A stretch of DNA of 64,000 nucleotides, taken from positions 124,001 to 188,000 of the forward strand of contig NZ_FNIR01000009.1 in assembly GCF_900103975.1 (NCBI RefSeq). Reading direction: 5' to 3'. The notes beneath the pieces are model-generated. The model saw nothing but the letters and a program-made list of their open reading frames with translations, did no database searches and had not been told where the DNA came from. This DNA is from Klenkia soli (lineage in GTDB: Bacteria > Actinomycetota > Actinomycetes > Mycobacteriales > Geodermatophilaceae). Below are positions 19,299 to 28,100 of this stretch, piece after piece; the first letter of the stretch is position 1, and the number at the start of each line of letters is the position of its first letter. A program made the position numbers and the translations under genes.

Positions 19299-20177
19299 GT
19301 GACCGTGCTCGACCCCGCCGACGCCGCCGCCCGGGCGGCCGCGCACCGCAGCAGGCTGCTGACCTGGGTGGGGCCGCACCTCGAGCGCCGGCAGCGGCAC
19401 GAGGCGCACCCGGTGCTCGACTTCCTGTTCACCTACTACTCCCAGAGCCCGGCCCGGTTGCTGCGCTGGCACGCCGGCGTGGGCGCCTCGGTCACCGGCG
19501 ACCTGGCCGACGAGCGCCTGGGCTGGCCGCTGCACGCGCGGCTGCCGGACGGCTCGGTCGGGCTGGACCTCGACGCCTTCCGGGCCAAGCGGGGGACGTC
19601 GGCCGGGTGGGTGGCCGGTCTGCTGGGCGCCACGTCGTCCCGGGCCGGGCAGTTCGGCTGCTTCGGCCTGCACGAGTGGGCGATGGTGCACCAGGCCCCG
19701 CCGCGGCACGACGCCGTCCCGCTGCGGCTGGGCCCGGCCGGCACGGACGCCGTCGTCGAGTCGCACCGGCTGCAGTGCACGCACGTCGACGCCTACCGGT
19801 TCTTCACCCCCACCGCGGCCCCGCGCAACGCGTTGACCCCCACCCGCGCGACCCAGGTGGAGCTGGAGCAACCGGGCTGCCTGCACGCGGGCATGGACCT
19901 CTACAAGTGGGCCTGCAAGCTCGCCCCCGCCGTGCCGGGCGAGCTGCTCGCGGACTGCTTCGAGCTCGCCGTGGACATCCGGGTGCTGGACATGCGGGCC
20001 AGCCCGTACGACCTGGCCGCCCACGGCTACGCCCCCGTGCCGATCGAGACCGCGGCGGGCAAGGCGGAGTACGCCGCGGCCCAGCGCGGCTTCGCGCAGC
20101 GCGGCCAGGCGCTGCGGGCCCGCCTGCTGGCGGTCTGCGACACCGTCCTGGAGCCCGCCCCGGTCCGCTCGACGTGA
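19299..20177 (+). CDS. conserved hypothetical protein (3-methyladenine DNA glycosylase-like)
   Basis: A 292-residue soluble protein of an actinobacterial family often labelled 3-methyladenine DNA glycosylase. Recognisable segments are HPVLDFLFTYYSQSPARLLR near residue 40 and the later CLHAGMDLYKWACKL. I see no helix-hairpin-helix glycosylase motif with a catalytic Asp, so the enzyme name is weakly supported. GTG 19299 is preceded by TACGCT with a 6-base gap, a clear leaderless-type start. It diverges from the monooxygenase and converges with the dehalogenase. Confidence 0.65.
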   Translation: MTVLDPADAAARAAAHRSRLLTWVGPHLERRQRHEAHPVLDFLFTYYSQSPARLLRWHAGVGASVTGDLADERLGWPLHARLPDGSVGLDLDAFRAKRGTSAGWVAGLLGATSSRAGQFGCFGLHEWAMVHQAPPRHDAVPLRLGPAGTDAVVESHRLQCTHVDAYRFFTPTAAPRNALTPTRATQVELEQPGCLHAGMDLYKWACKLAPAVPGELLADCFELAVDIRVLDMRASPYDLAAHGYAPVPIETAAGKAEYAAAQRGFAQRGQALRARLLAVCDTVLEPAPVRST

Positions 20178-20187
20178 CGTCGAGCGG
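20165..20187. terminator. bidirectional hairpin containing a stop codon
   Basis: A perfect 11-bp inverted repeat, CCGCTCGACGT-g-ACGTCGAGCGG. The TGA of the glycosylase-like gene (20175-20177) sits at its centre and the dehalogenase stop is three bases beyond. The position suggests a shared terminator for the convergent pair. Confidence 0.6.
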
Positions 20188-20189
20188 GG

Positions 20190-21071
20190 TCAGGGGATCC
20201 CGCGGAGCCAGGTGGCGATCGCCGTCCCCAGCTCGTCGGGGCTGTCCTCCGGGACGAAGTGCGCGCCCGGCACCTGCACCTCGGTCAGGTTCGGCCAGCG
20301 GCGCACCAGGTTGCGCTGGCGGCCGACCAGGATCGAGCCCGGGTCGGCGTCGACGAACAGCTTGGGGACGTCGGAGCGCGCCAGCCACTCGCCGTAGGCG
20401 TCCACGGCGGTGTGCACGTCCGGCGGCACGTGCTCGATCGGGATGTTCCGCGGCCACTCCAGGGTGGGCCAGCGGCTCTCGGGCGTCGGGTAGGGCGCCC
20501 GGTAGCGGTCGTGCGCCTCGGGGGTGAGCCCGTGCAGCGTCGAGGCCGGGAGGATCCGCTCGACGAAGGTGTTCCGCTCGAGCACCAGCTCCTCGCCGTG
20601 GTCCGAGCGCATGCCCTGGAACACGCCCTTCGCCGCCCGCGGCCAGTCGGCCCACAGCAGCGGGGTCACGATCGTCTCGGTGAACGCGATCGCCCGCACG
20701 CGGTCGGGGTTCTTCCGCGCCCAGTCGAACCCCAGCGCGCCGCCCCAGTCGTGCAGCACCAGGGTGACCCGGTCCCCGACCTGCACCTCCTCGAGCAGGT
20801 CGGCCAGGAACTCGGCGTGGGTGGCGAAGGAGTAGGTGCCGCGCTGCGGGTCGGGCAGCCCGTCCGACTCGCCCATGCCGATCAGGTCCGGCGCGATGCA
20901 CCGGCCGAGCCCGGACAGGTGCGGGATGACGTTGCGCCACAGGTAGGACGACGTCGGGTTGCCGTGCAGGAGCACGATCGGGTCACCCTCGCCGGTGTCC
21001 ACGTAGGCCATCTCGTGCCCCCGGATCCGGACGCGGGAGCGCGGGAACCGGTCCTCCGACGATGCAGGCAT
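20190..21071 (-). CDS. haloalkane dehalogenase (alpha/beta hydrolase, HLD-II type)
   Basis: A 293-residue alpha/beta hydrolase with the full haloalkane dehalogenase pentad. Nucleophile Asp108 is in VLHDWGGALG, halide-binding Trp109 follows it, and halide-binding Asn38 is in HGNPTSSYLW. The acid is Glu132 in AFTETI and the base is His271 in GAHFVPED. The Glu position after strand 6 is that of subfamily II (DhaA, LinB). It would hydrolyse haloalkanes to alcohol, halide and proton; natural substrates of actinobacterial members are mostly unknown. ATG 21071 is chosen; CACGATC lies just upstream. It diverges from a TipA-like regulator with two dyads between. Confidence 0.92.
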   Translation of the reverse strand: MPASSEDRFPRSRVRIRGHEMAYVDTGEGDPIVLLHGNPTSSYLWRNVIPHLSGLGRCIAPDLIGMGESDGLPDPQRGTYSFATHAEFLADLLEEVQVGDRVTLVLHDWGGALGFDWARKNPDRVRAIAFTETIVTPLLWADWPRAAKGVFQGMRSDHGEELVLERNTFVERILPASTLHGLTPEAHDRYRAPYPTPESRWPTLEWPRNIPIEHVPPDVHTAVDAYGEWLARSDVPKLFVDADPGSILVGRQRNLVRRWPNLTEVQVPGAHFVPEDSPDELGTAIATWLRGIP

Positions 21072-21094
21072 GCCTCGATCGTGCACCACCCTTT

Positions 21095-21116
21095 CCCGGG
21101 AACCGCGGTTTCCGGG
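21095..21116. promoter_or_regulatory. imperfect 22-bp dyad upstream of the dehalogenase
   Basis: CCCGGGAACCG followed directly by CGGTTTCCGGG is an inverted repeat with one mismatch per arm, centred at 21105/21106. It lies 24 bases upstream of the dehalogenase start. Likely an operator; the binding protein is unknown. Confidence 0.45.
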
Positions 21117-21123
21117 CAAGGGG

Positions 21124-21145
21124 TTGACCCTGACGCGGCGTCAGG
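21124..21145 (+). promoter_or_regulatory. TipA-type promoter/operator with perfect dyad
   Basis: A -35-like TTGACC (21124-21129) runs into the perfect 17-bp dyad CCTGACGC-g-GCGTCAGG (21129-21145). The dyad lies in the spacer toward a weak -10 region near 21147-21154. MerR-family activators bind a dyad in just this place, and the MerR/TipAS gene starts at 21179. Autoregulation is the straightforward reading. Confidence 0.6.
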
Positions 21146-21178
21146 ATGTTGCGTGTCCCTCGTGGAGGAGGACGGAGC

Positions 21179-21940
21179 ATGAGCCACTCGGTGGGTGAGC
21201 TGGCCCGGCTGGCCGGGGTGACGGTGCGCACGCTGCACCACTACGACCGGATCGGGTTGCTGGTCCCGTCCGGGCGCACGTCGGCGGGCTACCGCGTGTA
21301 CGAGCTGCCCGACGTGGACCGGCTGCAGCAGGTGCTGCTCTACCGGGGGCTCGGCTTCGGCCTCGAGGAGATCGGCGCACTGCTGGACGACCCGGACGTC
21401 GACGCGGGTGAGCACCTGCGGCGGCAGCGCCGGCTGCTCACCGAGCAGCGGGACCGGACCGACCTGATGGTGCAGGCCGTCGAGAAGGAGATGGAGGCAC
21501 TGGAGATGGGGAACCCGATGACCCCGGAGGAGAAGCTCGAGGTGTTCGGCGACTGGCTGCCCGACGAGTACGCCGACGAGGCCGAGCAGCGCTGGGGCGA
21601 CACCCCCGCCTGGGAGCAGTCCCAGCAGCGGCAGAAGGGCATGACGAAGCAGGACTGGCTGGACGTGAAGGCCGAGACCGACGACCTCGAGGCCCGGTTC
21701 GCCGCGGCGCTGGCCGACGGCGCCCCGGCCGACGGCGACCGGGCACGGGAGCTGGCCGAGGAGCACCGGCAGCAGATCACCCGCCGCTGGTACGACTGCC
21801 CGCCCGGGATGCACGCCTGCCTGGGCCGGATGTACGTGGAGGACGAGCGCTTCACCGCCCACTACGAGCGCATCGCCCCCGGCCTCGCGCAGTACGTCAG
21901 CACCGCGGTCGTGGCCAACGCCGAGCACCGCGCCGGGTAA
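21179..21940 (+). CDS. MerR-family regulator with TipAS domain
   Basis: A 253-residue TipAL-type regulator. Residues 3-70 are a MerR winged helix (VGELARLAGVTVRTLHHYD, then IGLLVPSGRTSAGYRVY), followed by a coiled-coil dimerisation helix to about residue 110. The TipAS multidrug-binding domain is at about 130-250. Family members bind structurally diverse antibiotics, often thiopeptides, and activate their own promoter. TipAL uses a Cys to trap thiopeptides; this protein has CPPGMHAC in the equivalent C-terminal region, so covalent capture is conceivable. ATG 21179 follows GGAGGAGGACGG-type ribosome-binding sequence. It diverges from the dehalogenase. Confidence 0.9.
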   Translation: MSHSVGELARLAGVTVRTLHHYDRIGLLVPSGRTSAGYRVYELPDVDRLQQVLLYRGLGFGLEEIGALLDDPDVDAGEHLRRQRRLLTEQRDRTDLMVQAVEKEMEALEMGNPMTPEEKLEVFGDWLPDEYADEAEQRWGDTPAWEQSQQRQKGMTKQDWLDVKAETDDLEARFAAALADGAPADGDRARELAEEHRQQITRRWYDCPPGMHACLGRMYVEDERFTAHYERIAPGLAQYVSTAVVANAEHRAG

Positions 21941-22024
21941 CCGGAACGGTTCCGTCCTCACTCCGGCGGGGTGGAACGACTCCATCCCGGTCAACCGGGC
22001 CGGGGATCCGACCGAGAACCGTCG

Positions 22025-22049
22025 GGCGAGCCGCACCGTGCGGCTCGCC
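22025..22049 (+). promoter_or_regulatory. strong leader hairpin before the GGDEF-EAL gene
   Basis: A perfect 12-bp stem, GGCGAGCCGCAC-c-GTGCGGCTCGCC, lies 18 bases before a small upstream frame and 71 bases before the GGDEF-EAL start. Weaker inverted repeats lie upstream at 21942-21954 and about 21968-21989. It may end the tipA-like transcript or act in the leader. I could not match it to a known riboswitch class; the c-di-GMP-I and -II signatures are absent. Confidence 0.5.
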
Positions 22050-22067
22050 TGACCCCGGGAGACCACG

Positions 22068-22124
22068 ATGGCAGCCGCCCCGTCCGTCGTCGCCCGGCCG
22101 TCGTCGGGGACGGCGCCCGCGTGA
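22068..22124 (+). CDS. possible 18-residue leader peptide (upstream ORF)
   Basis: ATG 22068 is preceded by GGGAGA with a 5-base spacing. It opens an 18-codon frame, MAAAPSVVARPSSGTAPA, whose TGA overlaps the GTG of the GGDEF-EAL gene (GTGA, 22121-22124). The frame differs from the downstream gene. The good ribosome-binding site and 4-base overlap suggest translational coupling rather than chance. No similarity is known to me, and in such GC-rich DNA short frames arise easily. Confidence 0.35.
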   Translation: MAAAPSVVARPSSGTAPA

Positions 22125-24478
22125 CGGCCTCGCTGCAGATCGCCCGTGCCGCGTCCGCCCCAGCCGGATCCCGTCCGACGGCGCGCCGGATGCTGCACTC
22201 GGCCACCTCGGGACGTGCCCTGGTCGTCACGACCACGGTGCTGGCCGGCTGGGCCCTCCTCCTGGCGACGACGTCCCCGTCGAGCACGTGGCGGCTGGTC
22301 GTCGACGTCCTGGTGCTGGGCGGCGTCCACGTCCTGGCGGCGCTGGTGTCCCTCCGGGACCGGCTCCCAGGGGCGCCGGGATCGGTCGCCCGCAGCGCGC
22401 TCGGCATCGGCCTGGGCGCCTTGGCCGTCGCCGCCGTGCTGGGCCGGATCGCCGAACCCGGCCGGGAGGGCGGAGCGGCGTGGGCGCTGGACGGCCTGCA
22501 CCTGCTCGGGCAGGCCGGCATCGCCGTCGTCCTGATCTCCCTCATCGCCCCGCTGCGCGACCGGCTGCTGCTGGTCCGGATCGGGCTGGACGCCGTGACC
22601 ACCACGCTGGGGGTCACCGCCGTGGCCGGCACCGTCGTGCTGATCGGGATCGGCACCGGGCACACCGACCTGCCGACCCGGGTCGTGCTGGTGCTCACCG
22701 GCCTGGACGTGCTGCTGGTCGCCGGCGCGGTGGCCCTGTTCTCCGTGCTGCGCCCCGGCCGGGACAGCGTGGTGCCCCCGCTGCTGGTCGGCTCCGTCCT
22801 GCTGCTGGCCGCCGACCTGGCCAGCAGCCACTCCGTGCACTTCGGCGGACCGTCGGCCACGGCCGCGACGTCGCTGCTCATGGCCGGGGCCTGCCTGGTG
22901 CTGGCCGGTGCGGTGATCCGGCCGGTGAACAGCAGCCGCGACCGCGCGGTCCGGGTCACCGACCGGTTGTCCACCTGGTCCAACGTGCTGCCCTTCGCCG
23001 GCACCGGCGCCAACCTGCTCGCCGTCCTCATCGCAGAGCGCAGCACCGGCACCCAGGCCTGGGGCACCCCCCTCGCGCTGGCCGCCGCCGGCTGCCTGGC
23101 CGTGGTCGCCCTCCGCTTCCTGCTGACCATCCGGGTCGCCCGGTCGGCCCTGGACCGGCTGCAGGACGCCTTCACCGACCCGATGACCGGGCTGCTGAAC
23201 CGACGCGGTCTGGCCGACCGGCTCGACCGCTGGCTCCCCCACGGCCCGATCACCCTGGTCGCCGTGGACCTCGACGGCTTCCGCCGGATCAACGAGGAAG
23301 CCGGGCACGAGGTCGGGGACCGAGTGCTCCGCCGGGTCGCCGACCAGCTCACCTCCCTCGCCCTCGACGACACCGTCGTCGCCCGGATCGACGGCGACGA
23401 CTTCGCATTCGCCTTCGCCGGCGACGACTCCGCCCGGGCCGCCGCGCTCGCGGACCTGGTCCGGGACCGGCTCGGCCGCCCGTTCGACATGGACCGCCAC
23501 CGCCTGCACCTCACCGCCAACGTGGGGACGGCGGTCAGCCACGCGCTGCCCAGCGCCCAGGGCGAGCTGCCCACCACCGACACGCTGCTCCGCTGCGCCG
23601 ACCAGGCGCTCGCCGAGGCCCAGGCCAGCACCGGCGGTACGGCCGTGCACGACCCGGCCCGCTGCAGCCAGGTGCAGGAGGACTCCCTGCTGGCCTGGGT
23701 CGACGACCTGCACGCCGCCCTGGCCGCCGACGACCAGCTGCTGCTGCACTTCCAGCCGCAGCACCGCATCGCCGAGACCGGCACCGGCGGCGTGGCCACC
23801 GTGGTGGGCTGCGAGGCCCTGCTGCGCTGGGAGCACCCGACCCGCGGTCTGCTCGGCCCCGGCGAGGTGCTGCGGGCCGCCGAGCACGGCCACCTCGCCG
23901 CCGCCGTCACCGAGCGGGTCCTCGACCTCGCCCTGGGGGGGGCGGCTCGCTGGTGGCGCGACCGCGAGGTGCCCGTCGCGGTGAACCTCAGCGCCACCGA
24001 CCTCGACGACGAGCTGCTCCCCCACCGCATCGCCGACGCCCTGGAACGGCACGGGGTGCCCGCCCGGGCGCTGACCGTCGAGGTCGTCGAGGACACCCTC
24101 ATGCTCGACCCCGACCGCGCCCTGCAGACGCTCACCGCGCTGCGGTCCATCGGGCTGCGCATCGCCGTCGACGACTACGGCACCGGCTACAGCTCCCTGG
24201 CCTACCTGCACCGGCTGCCGATCGACGAGGTCAAGTTCGACCGCTCGCTGACCGCCGGGATCTCCGCCGACCCGGCCGCCGCGGTCATCGTCGGGCACAG
24301 CATCCGGCTGGCCCACGACCTCGGGCTGTCCGCCCTGGCCGAGGGCATCGAGCAGCCGGCCGACCTGGACCTGCTCTTCCGGCTTGGCTGCGACGCCGTG
24401 CAGGGATGGCTGACCGGCCGACCGATGCCGGTGCACGGCTGGGTCACCGCCCTGGACCTCGCCGTCCCGTTGCGCTGA
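22121..24478 (+). CDS. membrane protein with degenerate GGDEF and intact EAL domains
   Basis: A 785-residue protein. Residues 30-345 hold about eight or nine membrane helices of an unclassified sensor region. A GGDEF domain (about 355-515) has its loop as DGDDF (424-428), so cyclase activity is doubtful; it may bind GTP as a regulator. The EAL domain (about 535-780) keeps the key residues: EAL 565-567, NLSATDL, DDYGTG from 684, VKFDRS and AEGIE from 741, with a late QGWLTG. It should hydrolyse c-di-GMP. Start GTG 22121 overlaps the stop of an 18-codon upstream frame. The long leader contains a strong hairpin. Confidence 0.88.
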   Translation: MTASLQIARAASAPAGSRPTARRMLHSATSGRALVVTTTVLAGWALLLATTSPSSTWRLVVDVLVLGGVHVLAALVSLRDRLPGAPGSVARSALGIGLGALAVAAVLGRIAEPGREGGAAWALDGLHLLGQAGIAVVLISLIAPLRDRLLLVRIGLDAVTTTLGVTAVAGTVVLIGIGTGHTDLPTRVVLVLTGLDVLLVAGAVALFSVLRPGRDSVVPPLLVGSVLLLAADLASSHSVHFGGPSATAATSLLMAGACLVLAGAVIRPVNSSRDRAVRVTDRLSTWSNVLPFAGTGANLLAVLIAERSTGTQAWGTPLALAAAGCLAVVALRFLLTIRVARSALDRLQDAFTDPMTGLLNRRGLADRLDRWLPHGPITLVAVDLDGFRRINEEAGHEVGDRVLRRVADQLTSLALDDTVVARIDGDDFAFAFAGDDSARAAALADLVRDRLGRPFDMDRHRLHLTANVGTAVSHALPSAQGELPTTDTLLRCADQALAEAQASTGGTAVHDPARCSQVQEDSLLAWVDDLHAALAADDQLLLHFQPQHRIAETGTGGVATVVGCEALLRWEHPTRGLLGPGEVLRAAEHGHLAAAVTERVLDLALGGAARWWRDREVPVAVNLSATDLDDELLPHRIADALERHGVPARALTVEVVEDTLMLDPDRALQTLTALRSIGLRIAVDDYGTGYSSLAYLHRLPIDEVKFDRSLTAGISADPAAAVIVGHSIRLAHDLGLSALAEGIEQPADLDLLFRLGCDAVQGWLTGRPMPVHGWVTALDLAVPLR

Positions 24479-24534
24479 GCACATCGCGATCCTCCGGATC
24501 GCACCGAGCACATCGCGATCCTCCGGATCGCACC
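24477..24534. repeat. exact tandem duplication of a 29-bp hairpin unit
   Basis: Two identical 29-base units (24477-24505 and 24506-24534) each contain the hairpin GCGATCC-tcc-GGATCGC. The first unit begins inside the GGDEF-EAL stop codon. Probably a duplicated terminator. Exact identity suggests recent duplication by slippage. Confidence 0.8.
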
Positions 24535-24661
24535 GCGGTCAGGTGCCGTCCCCCTTCGGCGACGAGCGTGTCCGTCCCCTCCTCGGCGTCGTCGGGGGGG
24601 GCCGGGAGGGTGCCTTCGCACCGGTCTTGCCCGCAGGCGCCGGTGGGGCCATCCTGCGCGA

Positions 24662-24988
24662 GTGGCCCACGACGAGGAGCTCGCCGACCGGGTCCGCGAC
24701 GTGCTGTCGACCGTCCCGGACGTCGCCGAACGACGCATGTTCGGCGGCCTGGCGTTCCTCGTCGGCGGGGCCATGGCCGTGGCGGTCAGCGGCAACGGCG
24801 GGCTGATGGTCCGCTGCGACCCCGCCGTGGCCGACGGCCTGGTCGAGCGGGACGGCGTCGCGCGCATGGTGATGCAGGGTCGCGAGCTGGCCGGCTGGGT
24901 GCTGGTCGACCCGGCGCAGCTGGCCGAGGAGACGGTCCTGCAGGACTACGTGGCCGAGGGCCGCAGGGCGGCGCGGGCGGCTCGCTGA
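24662..24988 (+). CDS. TfoX/Sxy N-terminal domain protein
   Basis: A 108-residue single-domain protein with the TfoX_N signature RRMFGGLAFLVGGAMAVAV and the following GGLMVRCDP. In Proteobacteria, TfoX/Sxy promotes competence, but there a C-terminal domain is present. Actinobacterial stand-alone N-domains have no proven role. GTG 24662 begins VAHDEELADRV, right after a 127-base gap without other signals. It converges with the glycosyltransferase-EAL gene across a long hairpin. Confidence 0.88.
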   Translation: MAHDEELADRVRDVLSTVPDVAERRMFGGLAFLVGGAMAVAVSGNGGLMVRCDPAVADGLVERDGVARMVMQGRELAGWVLVDPAQLAEETVLQDYVAEGRRAARAAR

Positions 24989-25003
24989 GCGCTCCACGAC
25001 CGG

Positions 25004-25052
25004 GGCCCCGCACCGCTGAGCCGGCCGGTACCGGGCTCAGTCGTGCGGGGCC
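25004..25052. terminator. long bidirectional terminator hairpin
   Basis: Nested stems GGCCCCGCAC (25004-25013) with GTGCGGGGCC (25043-25052), and CTGAGCC (25016-25022) with GGCTCAG (25034-25040), form a 17-bp stem with one 2x2 internal loop. It lies between the convergent TfoX and glycosyltransferase-EAL genes. The rest of the 131-base gap shows nothing further. Confidence 0.7.
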
Positions 25053-25119
25053 ATCCCGTCCTCCCCGTCATCGGCGCGCGGAGGGCGCACCTTGAGGACA
25101 GGGTCGGGATCCGGTGGGC

Positions 25120-28100
25120 TCAGGCCAGCGCGGCCCGGGACGACCGGGGCGCAGGTGCGGGCAGGCCGAGGTAGAAGCCCTGGCCCAGCCGGACGCCGCA
25201 GGACTGCAGCGCGGCCAGCTCACCCGCGGTCTCCACCCCCGACGCCACGACCTCGCAGTCACGCTCCAGGGCGAAGGGCACCAGGGCGGCGAGCAGGGCC
25301 CGGCGGGCGGGGTCCGCCTCGATGCCCGCCGTGGTCTCGCGGCCGAGCTTGAGGAAAGCCGGCCGCTGCTGGTCGACCCGGCTGAAGCTGTCGTAGCCCA
25401 CCAGCGGGTCCTCCAGCGCCACCCGGACGCCCAGCGGCACGTCGGCACCGGTGAGGTCCCGGCCACCGACCAGGCCGCCGGACTCCAGCACGACCGGGCT
25501 CGCCGACCGGCCGACGATCGCGGCCAGCTCGCGCCCGGAGTCCCACATGCCGGCCGAGACGTTGACCGACACCCAGGCGCCCTCGGGGAGCCCGCCGGCC
25601 GCGGCCAGGGAGGCCCGCAGCATGGCGCCGTCCAGGTCCACGCCCAGGCCGCGGTCCCGCGCCGCGGCCAGCCGCTCCTGCGGGGGCCGGCCGTCGGCGA
25701 ACCGGCAGAGCGCCTCGAACCCGACCGGCTCGCCGGTCGCCAGGTCCACGACCGGCTGGAACACCGTGAAGAAGATGAAGTCCCGGAAGGCCGCGACGAC
25801 GGCGGCGTCGGCATCCGGCTCGACCGGGGCGGTGACCGGCCGCGGCTGCAGCTGCGCACCGCCCTCGGCGTCGGGGGCGGTGGGCACCACGGCGGGCAGG
25901 CCGTAGTGCAGCACCGAGGCCCAGTCCGCCGTCGGGGCCGGCTCGAGCGCACGGGCCGGCACCGGGCGCGCGCCGACCGGTCCGCGGCGGGCACCGCGGG
26001 CCGGGGCGGTGGTGACCGGCCGGTACAGCCAGTCGCGCAGGTGCACCCACAGGTCGGTGATGCTGTTGCCGATCCCCACGAACGCGACCATGGCGTACGT
26101 GGCGAGGACGGCGTTCAGGCTCGCGTAGGCCAGGTTCTCCCAGCGCTCCAGCCGGACGTCGACCACGATCGTCGCCGCGCACCACGCGATGAGCGCCAGC
26201 GGGGCCAGGATGTAGAGCGCCCCCGCCGTCGTCCGGTCCCGGACCTTCGGGGTGCGCTTGAACGCGCTCTTCTCCCCGGTGATCAGCTGCAGGAGCGAGG
26301 CGACGGTCCCGGACAGGTTGACCGGCAGCAGGATCAGGTTGAACCCGTAGATGCGCAGGACATCGGTGCGGCGGTAGCCCACGGACTTCAGGTCCCCGGC
26401 CATCATCAGGAAGTACGGCACCGAGACCAGCAGCAGCAGCGGGTTGAGCAGCTCGGCGTTGAACGGGTAGACCAGCATCCCGATCAGGCAGATCGAGCTC
26501 CAGCAGATCGAGGCCATGTAGTTCACCCGCAGGAACAGCTCGCCGAACCGGTTGCGCTCCCCGCGGGCCCGGCGGGCCCGCATCTGCTCGCGCAGCTTGG
26601 GCAGGATGAGCAGCCCGCCGTTGGCCCAGCGCTGCCGCTGGATGCACAGCGAGCCGAAGTCCGGCGGGGTGGCCGAGTAGGCCAGCCGCTCGGGGTAGTT
26701 CACCAGCGACCAGCCGTGCACGCCCAGGTCGATGGTGGACTCGGTGTCCTCGATGACCGTGCGGTCCTGGATGTAGCGGCGGATCTCGAAGTCGCCGTCG
26801 TAGTCGATCTCGACGATCGCGTCGAGGGCCTTCTTGCGCAGCACCGCGTTGGCGCCCACCCAGAAGGTGGCGTCGTACTGGGTCATGCCCTGGTGGACGA
26901 TGTGCTGCAGGTCCGTCGAGGCCCCCGAGATGCGCTCCAGGCGGGTCGCCGACCCCGGGAACGAGCTGTACGGGGTCTGGGCCACGGCCACCCGGGAGTG
27001 CGAGTTCTGGCTCAGCAGGTGCACCATCCGGGCCGCGTACTCCGGCAGCAGCATGCTGTCGGCGTCCAGGGTCAGCACGAAGGTGGGCTCGGCGACGGTG
27101 AGGTCCGCGGCGCGCGCCGAGCACCGCACGAGGGCCAGGCCCACCGGGGTGTCGACCTCCTGGTAGCTGCCGCCCATCAGGCCGATGTAGCTGTTGAGGT
27201 TCATCGCCTTGTTCGGCTCGTGCGACAGCGAGCGGTAGCGCTTGCGCTCGAAGCTGGTCACCCGTGCGGTGAACGTCGAGACCAACCGCCGGTGCAGCTG
27301 CACGAGCCGGCCGGCCGGCAGCACCGCGCCGTCGGCGGCGCCCTCGACCAGCGCGTCGGCGACCGTGGCGAGGTCGCGGGCCAGGGCGCCCAGCACGTGG
27401 TCGACGAAGAACCGGTCGGTGTGGTCGAGGACCGGGTGCTCGCCGCCGAGCTCGGTCAACCAGTCGACGGCGAAGCGGTAGTGACCGGCGAGTGCGGCGA
27501 CGTCGTCCGTGCCGGGCTGGCGGCCCTCGGCGAGCTCGCGCTCGAGGCGGGCCTGCGCGGCCTGGAACCGGCTGGCCGGCACGGCGAGCTGGGTCTCGAT
27601 GATCTCGGGTTGCGCCCGGGCGTCGGCCAGCAGCCGGCGGGCCCGCTGCGTGGTCGGGTTCTGCGGGTCGTCCAGCAGCAGCACGACCTGCAGGCCGGGG
27701 TACTCCTGCAGCGCGGCGGACAGCAGCGTGGTGCGGATGGTCCGCTCGTCCTCCTGGTACGAGGGCACCAGGACGGTCACCGGGGCCGCGGCCGGGGTGT
27801 CGAAGAAGGCGTCCAGCACCGGCCGCGACGCGCGCTGGTGGGCGCGGCTGCGGTAGAAGAACCCGATGCGGGTGATCAGGTAGGCCATCGCAGAGGTCGC
27901 CAGCCCGGTGACCATCAGCAGGTAGACGACGGCCTCGATCACCAGCCGGGCGCTGTCGGCCTTGCCCTCGATGAACTGCTGCTCGACGGTGAAGGCGACG
28001 TAGACCGCCCAGGCCGACACGGTGAGCACGATCGCCAACCGGCCGATCGCCATCCGGCCGTCGGACACCTTCGGCGGCACGAGCGGGTGCGGCGCGGTGC

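Noticed and set aside
20882-24511. A minus-strand open frame of about 1200 codons opposite the GGDEF-EAL and TipA-like genes
   Set aside because: Compositional shadow; the plus strand has clear domains throughout.
24477-24534. CRISPR-like direct repeat
   Set aside because: Only two adjacent units with no spacer and no cas genes.
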